Origin: Paenibacillus planticolens
Lineage (GTDB): Bacteria > Bacillota > Bacilli > Paenibacillales > NBRC-103111
Direction of reading: 5' to 3'
Length of the DNA: 64,000 bases
Assembly: GCF_013141725.1 (NCBI RefSeq)
Contig: NZ_WHNZ01000086.1
Location: 203,181 to 267,180 of the forward strand
The notes under the pieces were generated by a model, which did not search any database, was not told the DNA's origin, and was given only the letters and a program-made list of their open reading frames with translations. Below are positions 52,167 through 61,085 of this stretch, piece by piece. Made by a program: the position numbers and the translations under genes. Numbering within the stretch: position 1 is the first letter of the stretch; each line of letters opens with the position of its first letter.

Positions 52167-52952
52167 TTGAAGCTCATTGTGAACACTTCTCCATTTCGCT
52201 TGGAGCAAGGTTATGATTTGGGGTATGGTCCAAGTGTTTATGACACAATGGCGGAGGTAATTCTGGCATTTCAAAACCCGAATGAGGATATTCTTTTTTC
52301 GTATGCAAATTGGGATACAGAATTGGATCCACATAAAGACTACTTTATTCAAGAATCAGCGTGCTCTTTCCACTTTGGAATAATCCATGACCCCGATCAA
52401 GCAATAGCCCAAAAGGTGAAGGAAGTACTCTGGCATCATTATGAGCCTAAGTGCGAGCCGAAATCCAATATGGCTTTACTGGATGAACTGATGACTCAGT
52501 TTAAGGAAACCCCTTTCACTGAGTTGAATGAGGAGTTAATAAGAAAAATCGGCACAACCGTGCACGAAATGCAAACTATCTACGCCCTTGAGGATCGCGA
52601 CGAGAAAACTCAATCGTTTGTGAATCACCGTTTAGTCGATACCACCTCTACCTGGCCTCTCTCTAATGACAGACCCGTTAATTTAAAAAACATATTGTGG
52701 TATCGAGCTAACACGAAAGAAGAAATTCTGAGGTCTTTTGATCTAACTGATTGGTGGTTTACCTGTGCGATCGTGACCAGGAACACGACCGTTGAAAATT
52801 TTAACTACTTTCTAGATTATACCGAAGAACATGGAGAGGAACATGACGGTATGGTTCTCTACATTACGGCCAGTAAAAAAATGCATTTTAAGGACACAGT
52901 ACTTCCACGACTGATAGGCCTCTTAGGCGATAAACTAGAAGTCGTAGGTTAA
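52167..52952 (+). CDS. Orphan cytoplasmic protein, function unknown
   Basis: 261 residues from TTG 52167, which has GGGAGGAAAGG just upstream. It is acidic, has no signal peptide or helices, and shows alternating strands and helices (YANWDTELDPHKDYF, NILWYRANTKEEILRSFDLTDWWF). It resembles a standalone two-domain protein. I do not recognise a family. Family H repeat sequences lie on both sides. Confidence 0.6.
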   Translation: MKLIVNTSPFRLEQGYDLGYGPSVYDTMAEVILAFQNPNEDILFSYANWDTELDPHKDYFIQESACSFHFGIIHDPDQAIAQKVKEVLWHHYEPKCEPKSNMALLDELMTQFKETPFTELNEELIRKIGTTVHEMQTIYALEDRDEKTQSFVNHRLVDTTSTWPLSNDRPVNLKNILWYRANTKEEILRSFDLTDWWFTCAIVTRNTTVENFNYFLDYTEEHGEEHDGMVLYITASKKMHFKDTVLPRLIGLLGDKLEVVG

Positions 52953-52979
52953 TACACAACCCTAAATGCCACACAATAA

Positions 52980-53020
52980 CCGACCAAAACAAGGCTATCG
53001 GTGGATCGATGGCCTTTGTA
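52980..53020. repeat. Intergenic hairpin repeat (family H), degenerate copy 3
   Basis: AAGGCTATCG pairs with CGATGGCCTT, followed by T residues. Only the hairpin part is recognisable. Confidence 0.5.
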
Positions 53021-53053
53021 TGTGCGAGATGCGATTTTATATGGGGGTTCTAA

Positions 53054-53749
53054 ATGGTAGAAGAAAAAGAAAGATGGTTATATAAAAAGGGAGATCATGA
53101 AAATGGCCCTTTCACAACGAAAGAAATGAATAATTTGATTCAAAGTGGAGAACTGAAACGCATTACAAATGTCAAGCGGAATGATTCGGTATGGAATGCA
53201 GCCGAAACCTTTGCAGAGCTACAATTCGAGAACACAGCTAAAGTAGGCGTACGGCCATGGGCCAGATATTGGGCAAGAAGTTTTGATATGTTAATTTTAG
53301 GCTTCCTATTCGGTATTCTCATGTTCTTTATCCCGATGGATTTCATGAGTACCGGCTTTGGAAGTATTATTCTGGGGATTGCTGTTCTTATTGTCTCCAT
53401 CCCTTATGAGGCAGTCTTACTAAAATTGTGGGGAACCACAGTAGGCAAGTGGATTTTTGGTATAAAGATACGTAATTTGGAGGGCCAAAGACTGAGTTTT
53501 AGTAAAGCTCTTAGGCGAAGTTTACTCGTATGGTGGCGAGGGCAAGGCGCAGGTCTTCCGATTATTTCAATGATTTTTAATTTGAGCGGCTACCAACAAC
53601 TGAAACACAATCTTGGAACGACAACTTGGGACCGGGATACAGAAGCTGTAGTGTCTCACCGACCTAAGAGTTGGTGGGGGGAATTGCTGGTATGGCTAAT
53701 GGCAATTCTAATACTTTATTTCCGATTTAGTGCGTATTTACCCCAGTGA
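53054..53749 (+). CDS. RDD-family membrane protein with N-terminal GYF_2-like domain
   Basis: 231 residues. The cytoplasmic N-terminal domain (WLYKKGDHENGPFTTKEM through VWNAAETFAEL) matches the GYF_2 fold, and an RDD domain follows from VRPWARYWARSFDML, with four helices and GTTVGKWIFGIKIRNLEGQ. RDD proteins are small membrane proteins of mixed or unknown transport roles. The start follows GGGGGTTC, so the site is moderate. It lies in the array of orphan genes. Confidence 0.75.
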   Translation: MVEEKERWLYKKGDHENGPFTTKEMNNLIQSGELKRITNVKRNDSVWNAAETFAELQFENTAKVGVRPWARYWARSFDMLILGFLFGILMFFIPMDFMSTGFGSIILGIAVLIVSIPYEAVLLKLWGTTVGKWIFGIKIRNLEGQRLSFSKALRRSLLVWWRGQGAGLPIISMIFNLSGYQQLKHNLGTTTWDRDTEAVVSHRPKSWWGELLVWLMAILILYFRFSAYLPQ

Positions 53750-53856
53750 AAGCTTTAGCGATAATGGTATTATGCTGGGGACTAGATAGTACAGTTCGTT
53801 TGGATGTGATTGAATAAACATATTGAAATAGATATCTGGGAGCGGAGAGTGAAAAT

Positions 53857-54138
53857 TTGCAAGAGATTAAAGACAGAAAATTTCAATTTTGGTTTTACAG
53901 GGTGAGTCATGGAGAACTTCTTATTCGTAGCCCAAAAAGCAAGGAAAACCCCAAAAATATAGATATCATGTTTTTTGATATTACATACATTGAATTACCT
54001 CGTTTTTTAGATGAAATTATGCTCGATGAAGCAACAAGTGAAGAAATCCTTTATTACGAACTAGACCTATTTGAACTTCCATTTGAAAAGCTAGGTCTAT
54101 CAATTGGAGTAATCGAAGATGACACTGATTTCCGTTAA
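53857..54138 (+). CDS. Small acidic orphan protein
   Basis: 93 residues from TTG 53857, with GGAGAGTG upstream. It opens with KFQFWFYRVSHGELLIRSPK, suggesting strands, and ends with the acidic helices FLDEIMLDEATSEEILYYELDLFELP. It is soluble and small, with no family I recognise. The profile is like that of small immunity proteins, but no toxin gene is in view. Confidence 0.5.
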   Translation: MQEIKDRKFQFWFYRVSHGELLIRSPKSKENPKNIDIMFFDITYIELPRFLDEIMLDEATSEEILYYELDLFELPFEKLGLSIGVIEDDTDFR

Positions 54139-54208
54139 CTTTATGTTCACCATTGTTTATGGAAGTAAACGGACAGATTAGTATGATAAAACGAGGTGAA
54201 AAATCTTG

Positions 54209-55360
54209 ATGGGCATGGGGAACAAAAAGGAATCGAAAAAACAGTTAATTATCCTAACCATAATACTCGTTACCATACTTGTTGCAGCGTGTGATAATTC
54301 AATGGCAGAAAATACTTCAACTAAGCAGCAAACTCTCGCATCCATGGCACCTGAAGAAATGGTTGATTCTGTGCCTGCTCCAGTCGTCGTTTTGGAGGGA
54401 TTTCCCATGCCTATAACAAGCGGAAATAGAATTTATTTTTATCATGAAGGCGATCTAACCGGTTGGACGATTGACCGTTCGATGACTTCCAACAACAGGG
54501 AGACGCTCCAAGTCTATCGAACTGATACACGTGGAGTAAATTGGAGCTTCACTCACCTTCCAACAGAGCAGGCATGGGAGGCTACTGTGGATCAAGATCA
54601 TGTCTTTGCATCGTTTCATCAAGACGGAGCCTCTTGGGTTATGCTGCAATCGGAGCCAACAGGGAATATTAGCTACAAAACACTGTACCGATCACAAGAC
54701 AGCGGGGCAACATGGACCTACATTGGCGACTTAACTTCCGATATCAATGGGGATGTCACTTCAATCATGATGCTGGAGGATGGATCTGGATTTATAACTT
54801 CCTCCTACAAGGAGAAGGGTGTGGTTCCCTTTTATCGTACAACGGACGGTGGGGAGTCTTGGAAAGTGCAAGAGTTTCCTCATAAGAGAGACTTTCAAGT
54901 TGGAATAGCATATCCAGCAGAACTTGGTGCGGATGGGATTGGAACGGTAAGGGTGGATTATATCAAGGAACAGGGCTCGGAAACGGTTTGTTACGAAACA
55001 AACGACAACGGTGCAAACTGGCATCTTTTCGAAACGGCATCCATCCTACGATTCCATTCTAATCAAGCGGCTCTTGATACAATAAAACGCTTTGCCGACA
55101 ACTGGTTAGCTCAAGATGAGCAGAAAGTCGATGAGCTGATGGAGGAGGGGGCGCCAATCTTGTGGATAGAGCAAATGAAAAAGCACCGTTATACTTTTGT
55201 CAGAGCATTTCAACCATCAAATGATGCTAACCAGGATCAGTTATGCGTGGGGCTTAAATATCAAACGGATGCAAAAGACGATTCAGCCATTGGAACGATG
55301 GCGGTCTGTGTTCGAAAGCAGCCAAACAGCAGCGAGTGGCGAGTCTACATGTTGGATTGA
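54209..55360 (+). CDS. Lipoprotein with YCF48/BNR-like propeller repeats
   Basis: About 383 residues from ATG 54209, behind GAGGTGAA; a TTG immediately before it is also possible. The signal peptide ends with lipobox LVAAC. The mature part has repeated YRTDTRGVNWSFTHLP, YRSQDSGATWTYIGDL and YRTTDGGESWKVQEFP units, the S-x-D-x-G-x-x-W Asp-box pattern of beta-propellers, followed by a C-terminal domain of about 100 residues (LDTIKRFADNWLAQDE onward). It sits on the outer face of the membrane. The ligand is unknown. Confidence 0.72.
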   Translation: MGMGNKKESKKQLIILTIILVTILVAACDNSMAENTSTKQQTLASMAPEEMVDSVPAPVVVLEGFPMPITSGNRIYFYHEGDLTGWTIDRSMTSNNRETLQVYRTDTRGVNWSFTHLPTEQAWEATVDQDHVFASFHQDGASWVMLQSEPTGNISYKTLYRSQDSGATWTYIGDLTSDINGDVTSIMMLEDGSGFITSSYKEKGVVPFYRTTDGGESWKVQEFPHKRDFQVGIAYPAELGADGIGTVRVDYIKEQGSETVCYETNDNGANWHLFETASILRFHSNQAALDTIKRFADNWLAQDEQKVDELMEEGAPILWIEQMKKHRYTFVRAFQPSNDANQDQLCVGLKYQTDAKDDSAIGTMAVCVRKQPNSSEWRVYMLD

Positions 55361-55439
55361 AGGGAAGGAGAAATAATCATGTGACGAAAGAAATTTTCAT
55401 ATAGTATTTAATATCAATAGATAGCAAGGAGGACTGTAT

Positions 55440-55802
55440 TTGAGAAACATACTTAACTTACTGGTCACATTTCTTGTTTTTTGGTGTGGGAGTCAATACT
55501 TCAATCCGTACATATCCATCTCGGATACAAAAACATTGATATTTGCAACAGTGCTTATGTTTGTTATCAGTTTCATTTATGGTCTTTTATTAACAATTTC
55601 AATGCTGTCCATAGTAATCGGGATTGGTTGTTTAACAACTCCATTGTTAGTGGCAGCTTCACTTGTCTTGACACCAATAAAGTTATGGCTTCTTGATAAG
55701 TATTTACCGGGATTTGAAATTCATGGATTTTGGACATATGTAATTCTTACCATATTATTGAGCATCTTTACTGTAAAAGTAACAAGTAAAAAGCATTTAT
55801 AG
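55440..55802 (+). CDS. Small YvlD/phage-holin-IV-like membrane protein
   Basis: 120 residues with four helices and the typical end (PIKLWLLDKYLPGFEIHGFW followed by a final helix). It starts at TTG 55440, with AAGGAGG 7 nt upstream. The family is common in Firmicutes and often linked to envelope stress. It is not a phage gene by context. Confidence 0.7.
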   Translation: MRNILNLLVTFLVFWCGSQYFNPYISISDTKTLIFATVLMFVISFIYGLLLTISMLSIVIGIGCLTTPLLVAASLVLTPIKLWLLDKYLPGFEIHGFWTYVILTILLSIFTVKVTSKKHL

Positions 55803-55891
55803 TGGATGAAGGTCTACATCTGCAATAATGTACTATATGGCATTTCATTTTAAGATGTAGGATATGAGAATAGCTTGAAAGGAGCGTTCTC

Positions 55892-56467
55892 ATGAATATT
55901 ACATCTTTTTTGATTTACTGTATGATTGCCACTTTTACTCCGGGTCCTACGAATATCGTCATATTGTCTACCGTGCACAATTTTGGGGCAAAAAAAGCAA
56001 TGAAATATTCGTATGGAGCAACGATTGGATTTGGTTTATTACTTGTTATTTCTGCTGCGTTAAATACAATACTTGTCACGATTATACCGAAGATATTAGT
56101 TGTCATGCAGATCATCGGGAGCATGTACATGTTCTATCTAGCTTATCAAATATACAAGAAAGACATGTCAAAACCAACCGTAAACCAACCGGCTACCTTA
56201 ATGTCAGGCTTCCTGATGCAGTTTTTAAATCCAAAAGTTATCCTCTTTTCAATGACGGTAATTCCAAGTTTTATTTTGCCCAACTATAATGCGGTCCCTG
56301 CGGTGGCGACAAGTATTATAGCTATAACTCTGATTGGACTTGCAGCTTTTACGACCTGGGTTCTCTTCGGTACAATCTTCAAGGATTTTTTACGTAAGCA
56401 TGATAAGATTGTTAATGTACTGATGACCTTATTTTTAGTTTATGCTGCGATCATGATCTGGATATAG
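55892..56467 (+). CDS. LysE-family amino acid/homoserine-type exporter
   Basis: 191 residues with six helices. The LysE signature TPGPTNIVILSTVHNFGAKKA is at residues 17-37, then GSMYMFYLAYQIY and FLMQFLNPKVILF. It exports amino acids or similar small molecules. The start follows GAAAGGAG. The following AraC-type gene, 24 nt away, would be its natural regulator but is frameshifted. Confidence 0.88.
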   Translation: MNITSFLIYCMIATFTPGPTNIVILSTVHNFGAKKAMKYSYGATIGFGLLLVISAALNTILVTIIPKILVVMQIIGSMYMFYLAYQIYKKDMSKPTVNQPATLMSGFLMQFLNPKVILFSMTVIPSFILPNYNAVPAVATSIIAITLIGLAAFTTWVLFGTIFKDFLRKHDKIVNVLMTLFLVYAAIMIWI

Positions 56468-56491
56468 TCAGCTTATGTAGAGGTGATTGAA

Positions 56492-57290
56492 ATGGAGAAA
56501 TTTGTCTATAAAAAGTCGGCAGGGATTACGGCATTGTCAGCAAGCATGACTGAATTTAAGTATAAAAAGCACTCCCACAAGGAGTATGCCATAGGTGTAA
56601 CATTACGTGGTATTCAACATTATAACCTGGACGGCAGTTTTACAATTATCTTATCAAAATGGCATTATGCTTTTTAATCCGGAACAGGCTCATGACGGAA
56701 TGGCACATGATAAGGAAGGTCTTGATTATGTCATGCTGTATATTGAGCCGCAAATGCTTTTAGAGGCTGTAGAGAAAAATGATCTCATACGTTTTTCTGA
56801 TCCTATTGTTTATAATCGAAAACTTGAACAACGAATATTAAGTCTTTCTCATGCTATATTAAACGAAAAAGATGAGACGTTGTGCAGTGAATTGCTTTTA
56901 TCCCTCACAGACAGCCTTATTCAAACCAACCTTTCTGCACATGACAAAAAAGATAACGCGTTAATTAGAAAAGCTAAGGAGATGCTTCAAGCCAACTTAG
57001 AACATGTACTTAAGCTTGATGAAATCTGTAAAGAGCTTCATTTATCGAAATTTCAGTTTATCCGATTATTCAAGGCTCATACCGGAATCTCACCTTACCA
57101 ATACTTTCTGAACTGCAAAATCGAACGTGCCAAACAATTAATTGAACAAAATAGAGATATTTATACGGCAGTAGCTGCATGCGGTTTTGTTGATTTAACC
57201 CATTTAAATAAACACTTTAAAAGCGTATACGGAACAACAGCGTTTGAGTATATGGCTCATATAAATTCAAGAGGGAAATGGAAGGCTTAA
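56492..57290 (+). pseudogene. AraC-family regulator with a single frameshift
   Basis: The frame opens at ATG 56492, behind GAGGTG, with the cupin-type N-terminus (HSHKEYAIGVTLRGIQHYNLDGSF). Near 56634-56646 it runs into a TTTT run and must shift by one base, after which it continues as QLSYQNGIMLFNPEQAHDG through the AraC double HTH (LDEICKELHLSKFQFIRLFKAHTG, ACGFVDLTHLNKHFKSVYG) to 57290. About 265 residues would result if corrected. The cause is either a real single-base indel or a sequencing error. The last 24 nt overlap the convergent HAD gene. Confidence 0.82.
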
Positions 57291-57902
57291 AATATGGAGT
57301 AAATCCGATGGTTTTTCAAACTTATATTTTGCAGGTATTTGTTCATGGTCCTTACATCCCCATAAAGCCAAACCAAAATCCACACCGGCATCGCGCGCAC
57401 ATTCAAAATCATAGATCGTATCTCCAATATAAATGGAAGATGCAGGTTCCGTTTTTGAAATCTCCAAAAATTTTAGAATGGGTTCTGGATTAGGTTTATG
57501 TTTCTTAGTATCATCTGCACAAACTATGTATGATAGAAATTTCATTAGGCCAAATGGAACGAAATCATCGTTTAGTTCTTCTGTCGTCTTAGAAGTGACA
57601 ATACCTTGGATTAAACCTTTATTGTTTAACGTATCCAACAGATTGTTAATCTCATCAAAAACATGAATGGAAGGATAGAAATCCTTCATAAAGTAGTTCC
57701 ATCTTTCATTAGCCTTATCAATATTTTCAATGCCTAGTTGGGGTAAAGAAACAGAACCTGGAATTCCTAGTACAAATGACAGTTCGGAGAGTTCAACTTC
57801 TTTGTTGTAATCTGTTCTCAACATTTTTTGAAGTGAACCCAAAACGGCTTCTTCCGTATTAATCAGTGTTCCGTCAACATCAAAAATAATGGTCTTGTAC
57901 AT
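57267..57902 (-). CDS. HAD-superfamily phosphatase (phosphoglycolate phosphatase-like)
   Basis: 211 residues from ATG 57902, with AGGAGG upstream. HAD motif I is FDVDGTLINTEEA, motif II IVTSKT, motif III KHKPNPEP and motif IV YIGDTIYDFECARDAG. The helical cap follows motif I, which places it with subfamily I phosphatases acting on small phosphorylated metabolites. It overlaps the converging AraC gene at the 3' end by 24 bp. Confidence 0.88.
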   Translation of the reverse strand: MYKTIIFDVDGTLINTEEAVLGSLQKMLRTDYNKEVELSELSFVLGIPGSVSLPQLGIENIDKANERWNYFMKDFYPSIHVFDEINNLLDTLNNKGLIQGIVTSKTTEELNDDFVPFGLMKFLSYIVCADDTKKHKPNPEPILKFLEISKTEPASSIYIGDTIYDFECARDAGVDFGLALWGCKDHEQIPAKYKFEKPSDLLHILSLPFPS

Positions 57903-57959
57903 AGTTCGGTTTTCCTCCTGTACGATTGTTGCCCCCATTATACCATTTAACGGATAACG

Positions 57960-58048
57960 TTAGTTAAACAAATCAGGGAGCAGATTGCCGCGGCAGCTGC
58001 TCCCTGGTTCTATTGAAGTAACGGAGGCAGTTTAGCGTAATAATTGAT
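57960..58048. repeat. Intergenic hairpin repeat (family H), copy 4
   Basis: ACGTTAGTTAAACAAA is followed by the GGGAGCAG/CTGCTCCC stem (57977-58005), then TTGAAGTAACGGAGGCAGTTT and AGCGTAATAA. The layout matches the copy at 61850-61937. Confidence 0.75.
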
Positions 58049-58089
58049 CCTAAAAAATAAAGATTCAATGTGGTATTGTATAGTAAAAG

Positions 58090-58608
58090 ATGTCAAACGG
58101 AGATGGTTTCGCAATGGATCACTTATCAATACGAGATGAGATTGAAGAACTAATAAAATCAAAAAAAAGTCATGAATTCTTTACTGAAGTAGATAAGAAT
58201 TTGTGGAAACCAGTAGTCCAAAAAATCGAGGAGAGTTTCATTCAAAAACAACATTATACAAATAGTTTACATTGGGGTTGGCAGCGTCTTAAAGATCCAC
58301 AATATGTGTTGAGAATGGTTGACACTTCTAATAGATATTTAAAGTACTTTGTTAATGATGATAGGGTTTGGTTTATTGTAGAGGATTACAAAGATAAAAT
58401 GTGGCTATATGAAGGAGATACAAATTTTATAATAAAGAATGTTATTCCTGAACTTATGCATCTAAGGGAATATTATTTAATTTCAAAAAAGTACGAGTGG
58501 TTATTATGCATTAATCATGATGATATTGTGTTCGGATCAGGGTTAGAGGTAGTAAATAAGATGAAAAAGTTTGAGCAAATGAACTCAGAAGAAATTATTA
58601 GGACTTGA
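58090..58608 (+). CDS. Orphan protein, function unknown
   Basis: 172 residues from ATG 58090, or 164 from ATG 58114, which has GGAG upstream. It is soluble with mixed helix and strand (KNLWKPVVQKIEESFIQKQ, FIVEDYKDKMWLYEGD). It resembles no family I know. A family H repeat and then the IS110 element follow directly. Confidence 0.5.
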   Translation: MSNGDGFAMDHLSIRDEIEELIKSKKSHEFFTEVDKNLWKPVVQKIEESFIQKQHYTNSLHWGWQRLKDPQYVLRMVDTSNRYLKYFVNDDRVWFIVEDYKDKMWLYEGDTNFIIKNVIPELMHLREYYLISKKYEWLLCINHDDIVFGSGLEVVNKMKKFEQMNSEEIIRT

Positions 58609-58651
58609 TTGGTTCTCATTAATGGAACTCGTGCCCATACTTGATTACGCT

Positions 58652-58735
58652 AACGGGACACTATAGCTTAATAAATTACTAATGAAGGCAGCCGACATTA
58701 AACGGCTGCCTTTTCCCCGCTAACGGGCAGCATTC
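58652..58735. repeat. Intergenic hairpin repeat (family H), copy 5, next to the IS110 element
   Basis: CGCTAACGGGACACTATAG, then the GGCAGCC/GGCTGCC stem (58687-58710) with TTTT, then CGCTAACGGGCAGC. This is the most complete copy, with the CTAACGGG block on both sides of the hairpin. Confidence 0.8.
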
Positions 58736-58773
58736 CTATTATGAGGAAATACGAGGTTTGAGAAATAAAAAGA

Positions 58774-58841
58774 CTCCTTGGTATGATGTTTATGGGTCCC
58801 TGATGCTGGCCAGCGTCGGATCCAAAAACAAAACCAAGGAG
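58774..58841 (+). promoter_or_regulatory. Hairpin able to hide the transposase ribosome binding site
   Basis: CTCCTTGGT (58774-58782) is complementary to ACCAAGGAG (58833-58841), which contains the Shine-Dalgarno of the transposase. A smaller palindrome GCTGGCCAGC lies in the loop. Confidence 0.6.
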
Positions 58842-58849
58842 ACTACAAC

Positions 58850-60136
58850 ATGCATTCTACTCAAAATGAACGAATTAATCAAATTACTTTTTCTACTTTA
58901 ATTATCGGAGTAGACATCGCAAAATTTAGACACGTGGCGAGAGCTCAAGACTTCCGCGGGGTCGAGTTCGGGAAGCCACTTACGTTTGAAAACAATCGAG
59001 AAGGCTTTGAACTATTTGTGAGCTGGTTTAGGAAGATTACGGCGGAACAAGGATTCAATGACGTCATAGTTGGTATGGAACCAACGGGTCACTACTGGCT
59101 CAACCTCGCCCATTTTCTTAAAGAAGAGCAGGTAAAATACGGCGTAGTGAATCCACTACACGTAAAGAAAAGTAAAGAATTAGATGACAATTCCCCAACA
59201 AAGAATGACATAAAGGACGCAAAAGTGATCGCACAGTTGGTCAAAGACGGGAGATACGCTGTACCGAGCCTTCCTCAAGGTGTTTATGCCGAACTGAGGG
59301 AAGCCATGAAAATTCGCGAGCACCTAACAACTGACCTTTGTGTTGTACAAGCACGTGTCCATAATTGGTTAGATCGGTATTTCCCAGAGTTTCTGACGGT
59401 ATTTAAGGACTGGGAGTGCAAATCTGCTATCCAAATGCTAAGCCTTAATCTACTGCCGCATGAGCTTGTTTCTGTGCCAGACGAGACATTGCTGCAGCAT
59501 TTAAGAGAAGCTGCAAAGCGTGGGCTTGGTCTAGGTCGAATACAGAATCTGAAGGCAGCAGCCGGCTGTTCTGTTGGCATCAGGCAAGGTTCTGAGTTGG
59601 CTAAAATGGAACTAAAGTTGTTGCTGACACAGTACGAATGGCTTCAGAACCAACTTAAGGAATTGGAAGTAAAGTTAGATGAACTGCTAGCGCAGATCCC
59701 TCATGTAAAGCAAGTGTTGGCCATGCAAGGAATTGGCCGGGATACCATCGCTGGCTTTCTAGCCGAAGTAGGAGACATTGACCAATACCGACATCCAAAG
59801 CAGATCACGAAGCTCGCTGGACTGAACTTGAAAACAAATTCACCCGGCACACACACAGGACAAACAAGGATCACAAAGAGGGGCAGGAAACGGCTTCGTG
59901 CTTTGCTATTTAGAGTAATGATGCCACTTGTCGCTAAAAATACAGCCTTTCGAGCCCTGCACGAGTATTACACCAAACGACCTGTGAATCCATTAAAAAA
60001 GATGCAGTCTCTCATCGCGTTATGTAACAAGCTCATACGCATCCTTTTTGGTATCTTGCAGAAGGGCCATGAGTTTAGTGAAGAAAAAATGATCCAGGAT
60101 ATCCCTCGATTTACGGAGATACCACAAGCAGCTTAA
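58850..60136 (+). CDS. IS110-family DEDD transposase (recombinase)
   Basis: 428 residues. The N-terminal RuvC-like domain has the first Asp in GVDIAKFRHVARAQD, the Glu in VGMEPTGHYWL and the DNSPTKNDIKDAKVIAQL stretch. A coiled coil (residues 265-290) is followed by the C-terminal Transposase_20 domain with the serine-type region (GIGRDTIAGFLAEVGDI, KLAGLNLKTNSPGTHTGQ, ITKRGRKRLRALLF). Length and motifs are intact. The enzyme works with a structured RNA in characterised relatives. The start follows CAAGGAG. Confidence 0.93.
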   Translation: MHSTQNERINQITFSTLIIGVDIAKFRHVARAQDFRGVEFGKPLTFENNREGFELFVSWFRKITAEQGFNDVIVGMEPTGHYWLNLAHFLKEEQVKYGVVNPLHVKKSKELDDNSPTKNDIKDAKVIAQLVKDGRYAVPSLPQGVYAELREAMKIREHLTTDLCVVQARVHNWLDRYFPEFLTVFKDWECKSAIQMLSLNLLPHELVSVPDETLLQHLREAAKRGLGLGRIQNLKAAAGCSVGIRQGSELAKMELKLLLTQYEWLQNQLKELEVKLDELLAQIPHVKQVLAMQGIGRDTIAGFLAEVGDIDQYRHPKQITKLAGLNLKTNSPGTHTGQTRITKRGRKRLRALLFRVMMPLVAKNTAFRALHEYYTKRPVNPLKKMQSLIALCNKLIRILFGILQKGHEFSEEKMIQDIPRFTEIPQAA

Positions 60137-60370
60137 TTTTCGCTTTTATATGATGATGACCTAGGCAGAAAAGATAACAACAAGAAGCACGGATGAGTCG
60201 GAAAGGCACTAAACTTACGGACAAAGATCCTGTCGGGCAGCATATCTGACCTCCACCTCATGGACAGGTTGAATGAAGGAATGTGGGAGCGTAGACTCTG
60301 TGAGATGTGGGAGGGTTGACCACCATGAGTCATGTGGAGATCCAAAGGTGCAACCATACATTACCATAAC
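60137..60370 (+). ncRNA. Candidate guide (bridge/seek) RNA region of the IS110 element
   Basis: This 230-bp non-coding stretch after the transposase is rich in short inverted repeats such as CCACCTCATGG/CCACCATGAG and CATGTGGAGATCC. IS1111-type relatives encode their guide RNA downstream of the recombinase. The assignment rests on position and apparent structure only. From 60371 to about 60600 I see no gene. Confidence 0.35.
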
Positions 60371-60625
60371 ATCCGTTTTTTACAGCGGGTGGTTTAAGTA
60401 GAGAGTCTTTTGCCCCTCAGCATATCCATAAATTTCTTCCTCTACAACTTCATACCATTGGATTGTTATCTGCTAAAAAGTATAGAAGGTCAAAAACTGA
60501 GAAAACGAGAGTATTTAAGAGCAAAGTGTTTCTCCATAGAGGGAGTTTAACGCAATACATTAACATAATTTGTGGTAAAATATTTCCATTACCACAATAA
60601 AACAAAAAAAATGAGGTAACTTCTT

Positions 60626-61000
60626 GTGAAATATTTCGAAGAGGCTAAGCATTTATGGAAAACCTATGTGCCAAAGCAAGGTCAATCAGAGACGGTACAG
60701 GGCGAACTAATAAGAGCAATAGAGAAATTAAGGGATGAGGCTCAAAGAAACGGAAATGGCAATTGGGATAAGTGCTTTGATATGTTTTGTGATTACTTGG
60801 AAATAACTCTGTGCGATTCGGGAGTGTTTAATATGCTTCAGAAAACTAAAATTAGAAGTAACATCAAGAGGCTTAGGAAATACAATAATCCTTATTTAGA
60901 GGACGACGTTTATGATGAGTTAACAGATAGAGTTGTTGAATGGTATTTTAAAAATCAGCAACCGATTTTTAAGCCATATGATCCGAACCAGTACCGATAG
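60626..61000 (+). CDS. Orphan protein, function unknown
   Basis: 124 residues from GTG 60626, behind ATGAGGT. It is helix-rich (HLWKTYVPKQGQSETVQGEL, AIEKLRDEAQRNGNGNWDKCFDMFCDYLE), soluble and charged. The opening EAKHLWKTYVPKQGQ has the look of small immunity proteins, but I cannot name the family. A family H repeat fragment follows. Confidence 0.5.
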   Translation: MKYFEEAKHLWKTYVPKQGQSETVQGELIRAIEKLRDEAQRNGNGNWDKCFDMFCDYLEITLCDSGVFNMLQKTKIRSNIKRLRKYNNPYLEDDVYDELTDRVVEWYFKNQQPIFKPYDPNQYR

Positions 61001-61011
61001 TACAAAGGAGA

Positions 61012-61055
61012 TTCCGCTAACGGGAACTTTAACACAATAGGAATGTTGAGGCCAG
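61012..61055. repeat. Intergenic repeat (family H), partial copy 6
   Basis: CGCTAACGGGAAC, then AACACAATAGGAATG and a weak GGCCAGC stem. Only the left block is well conserved. Confidence 0.5.
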
Positions 61056-61085
61056 CAACGATCTAAAAGGGGGGATAAAATATCG

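Larger units (their letters stand above)
58775..60370 (+). mobile_element. IS110-family insertion sequence (IS1111-like; ends approximate)
   Basis: The element is defined by its DEDD transposase and flanking non-coding ends. A weak imperfect match exists between GGTATGATGTTTATGGGTCC at the left and the complement of 60348-60367 at the right, which may be subterminal inverted repeats. No target duplication is visible, as expected for the family. The ends are inferred, not proven. Confidence 0.6.

Noticed and set aside
55440..55802. Reading the YvlD-like gene as part of a prophage
   Set aside because: The holin-like name reflects a family label only; no phage genes are nearby.
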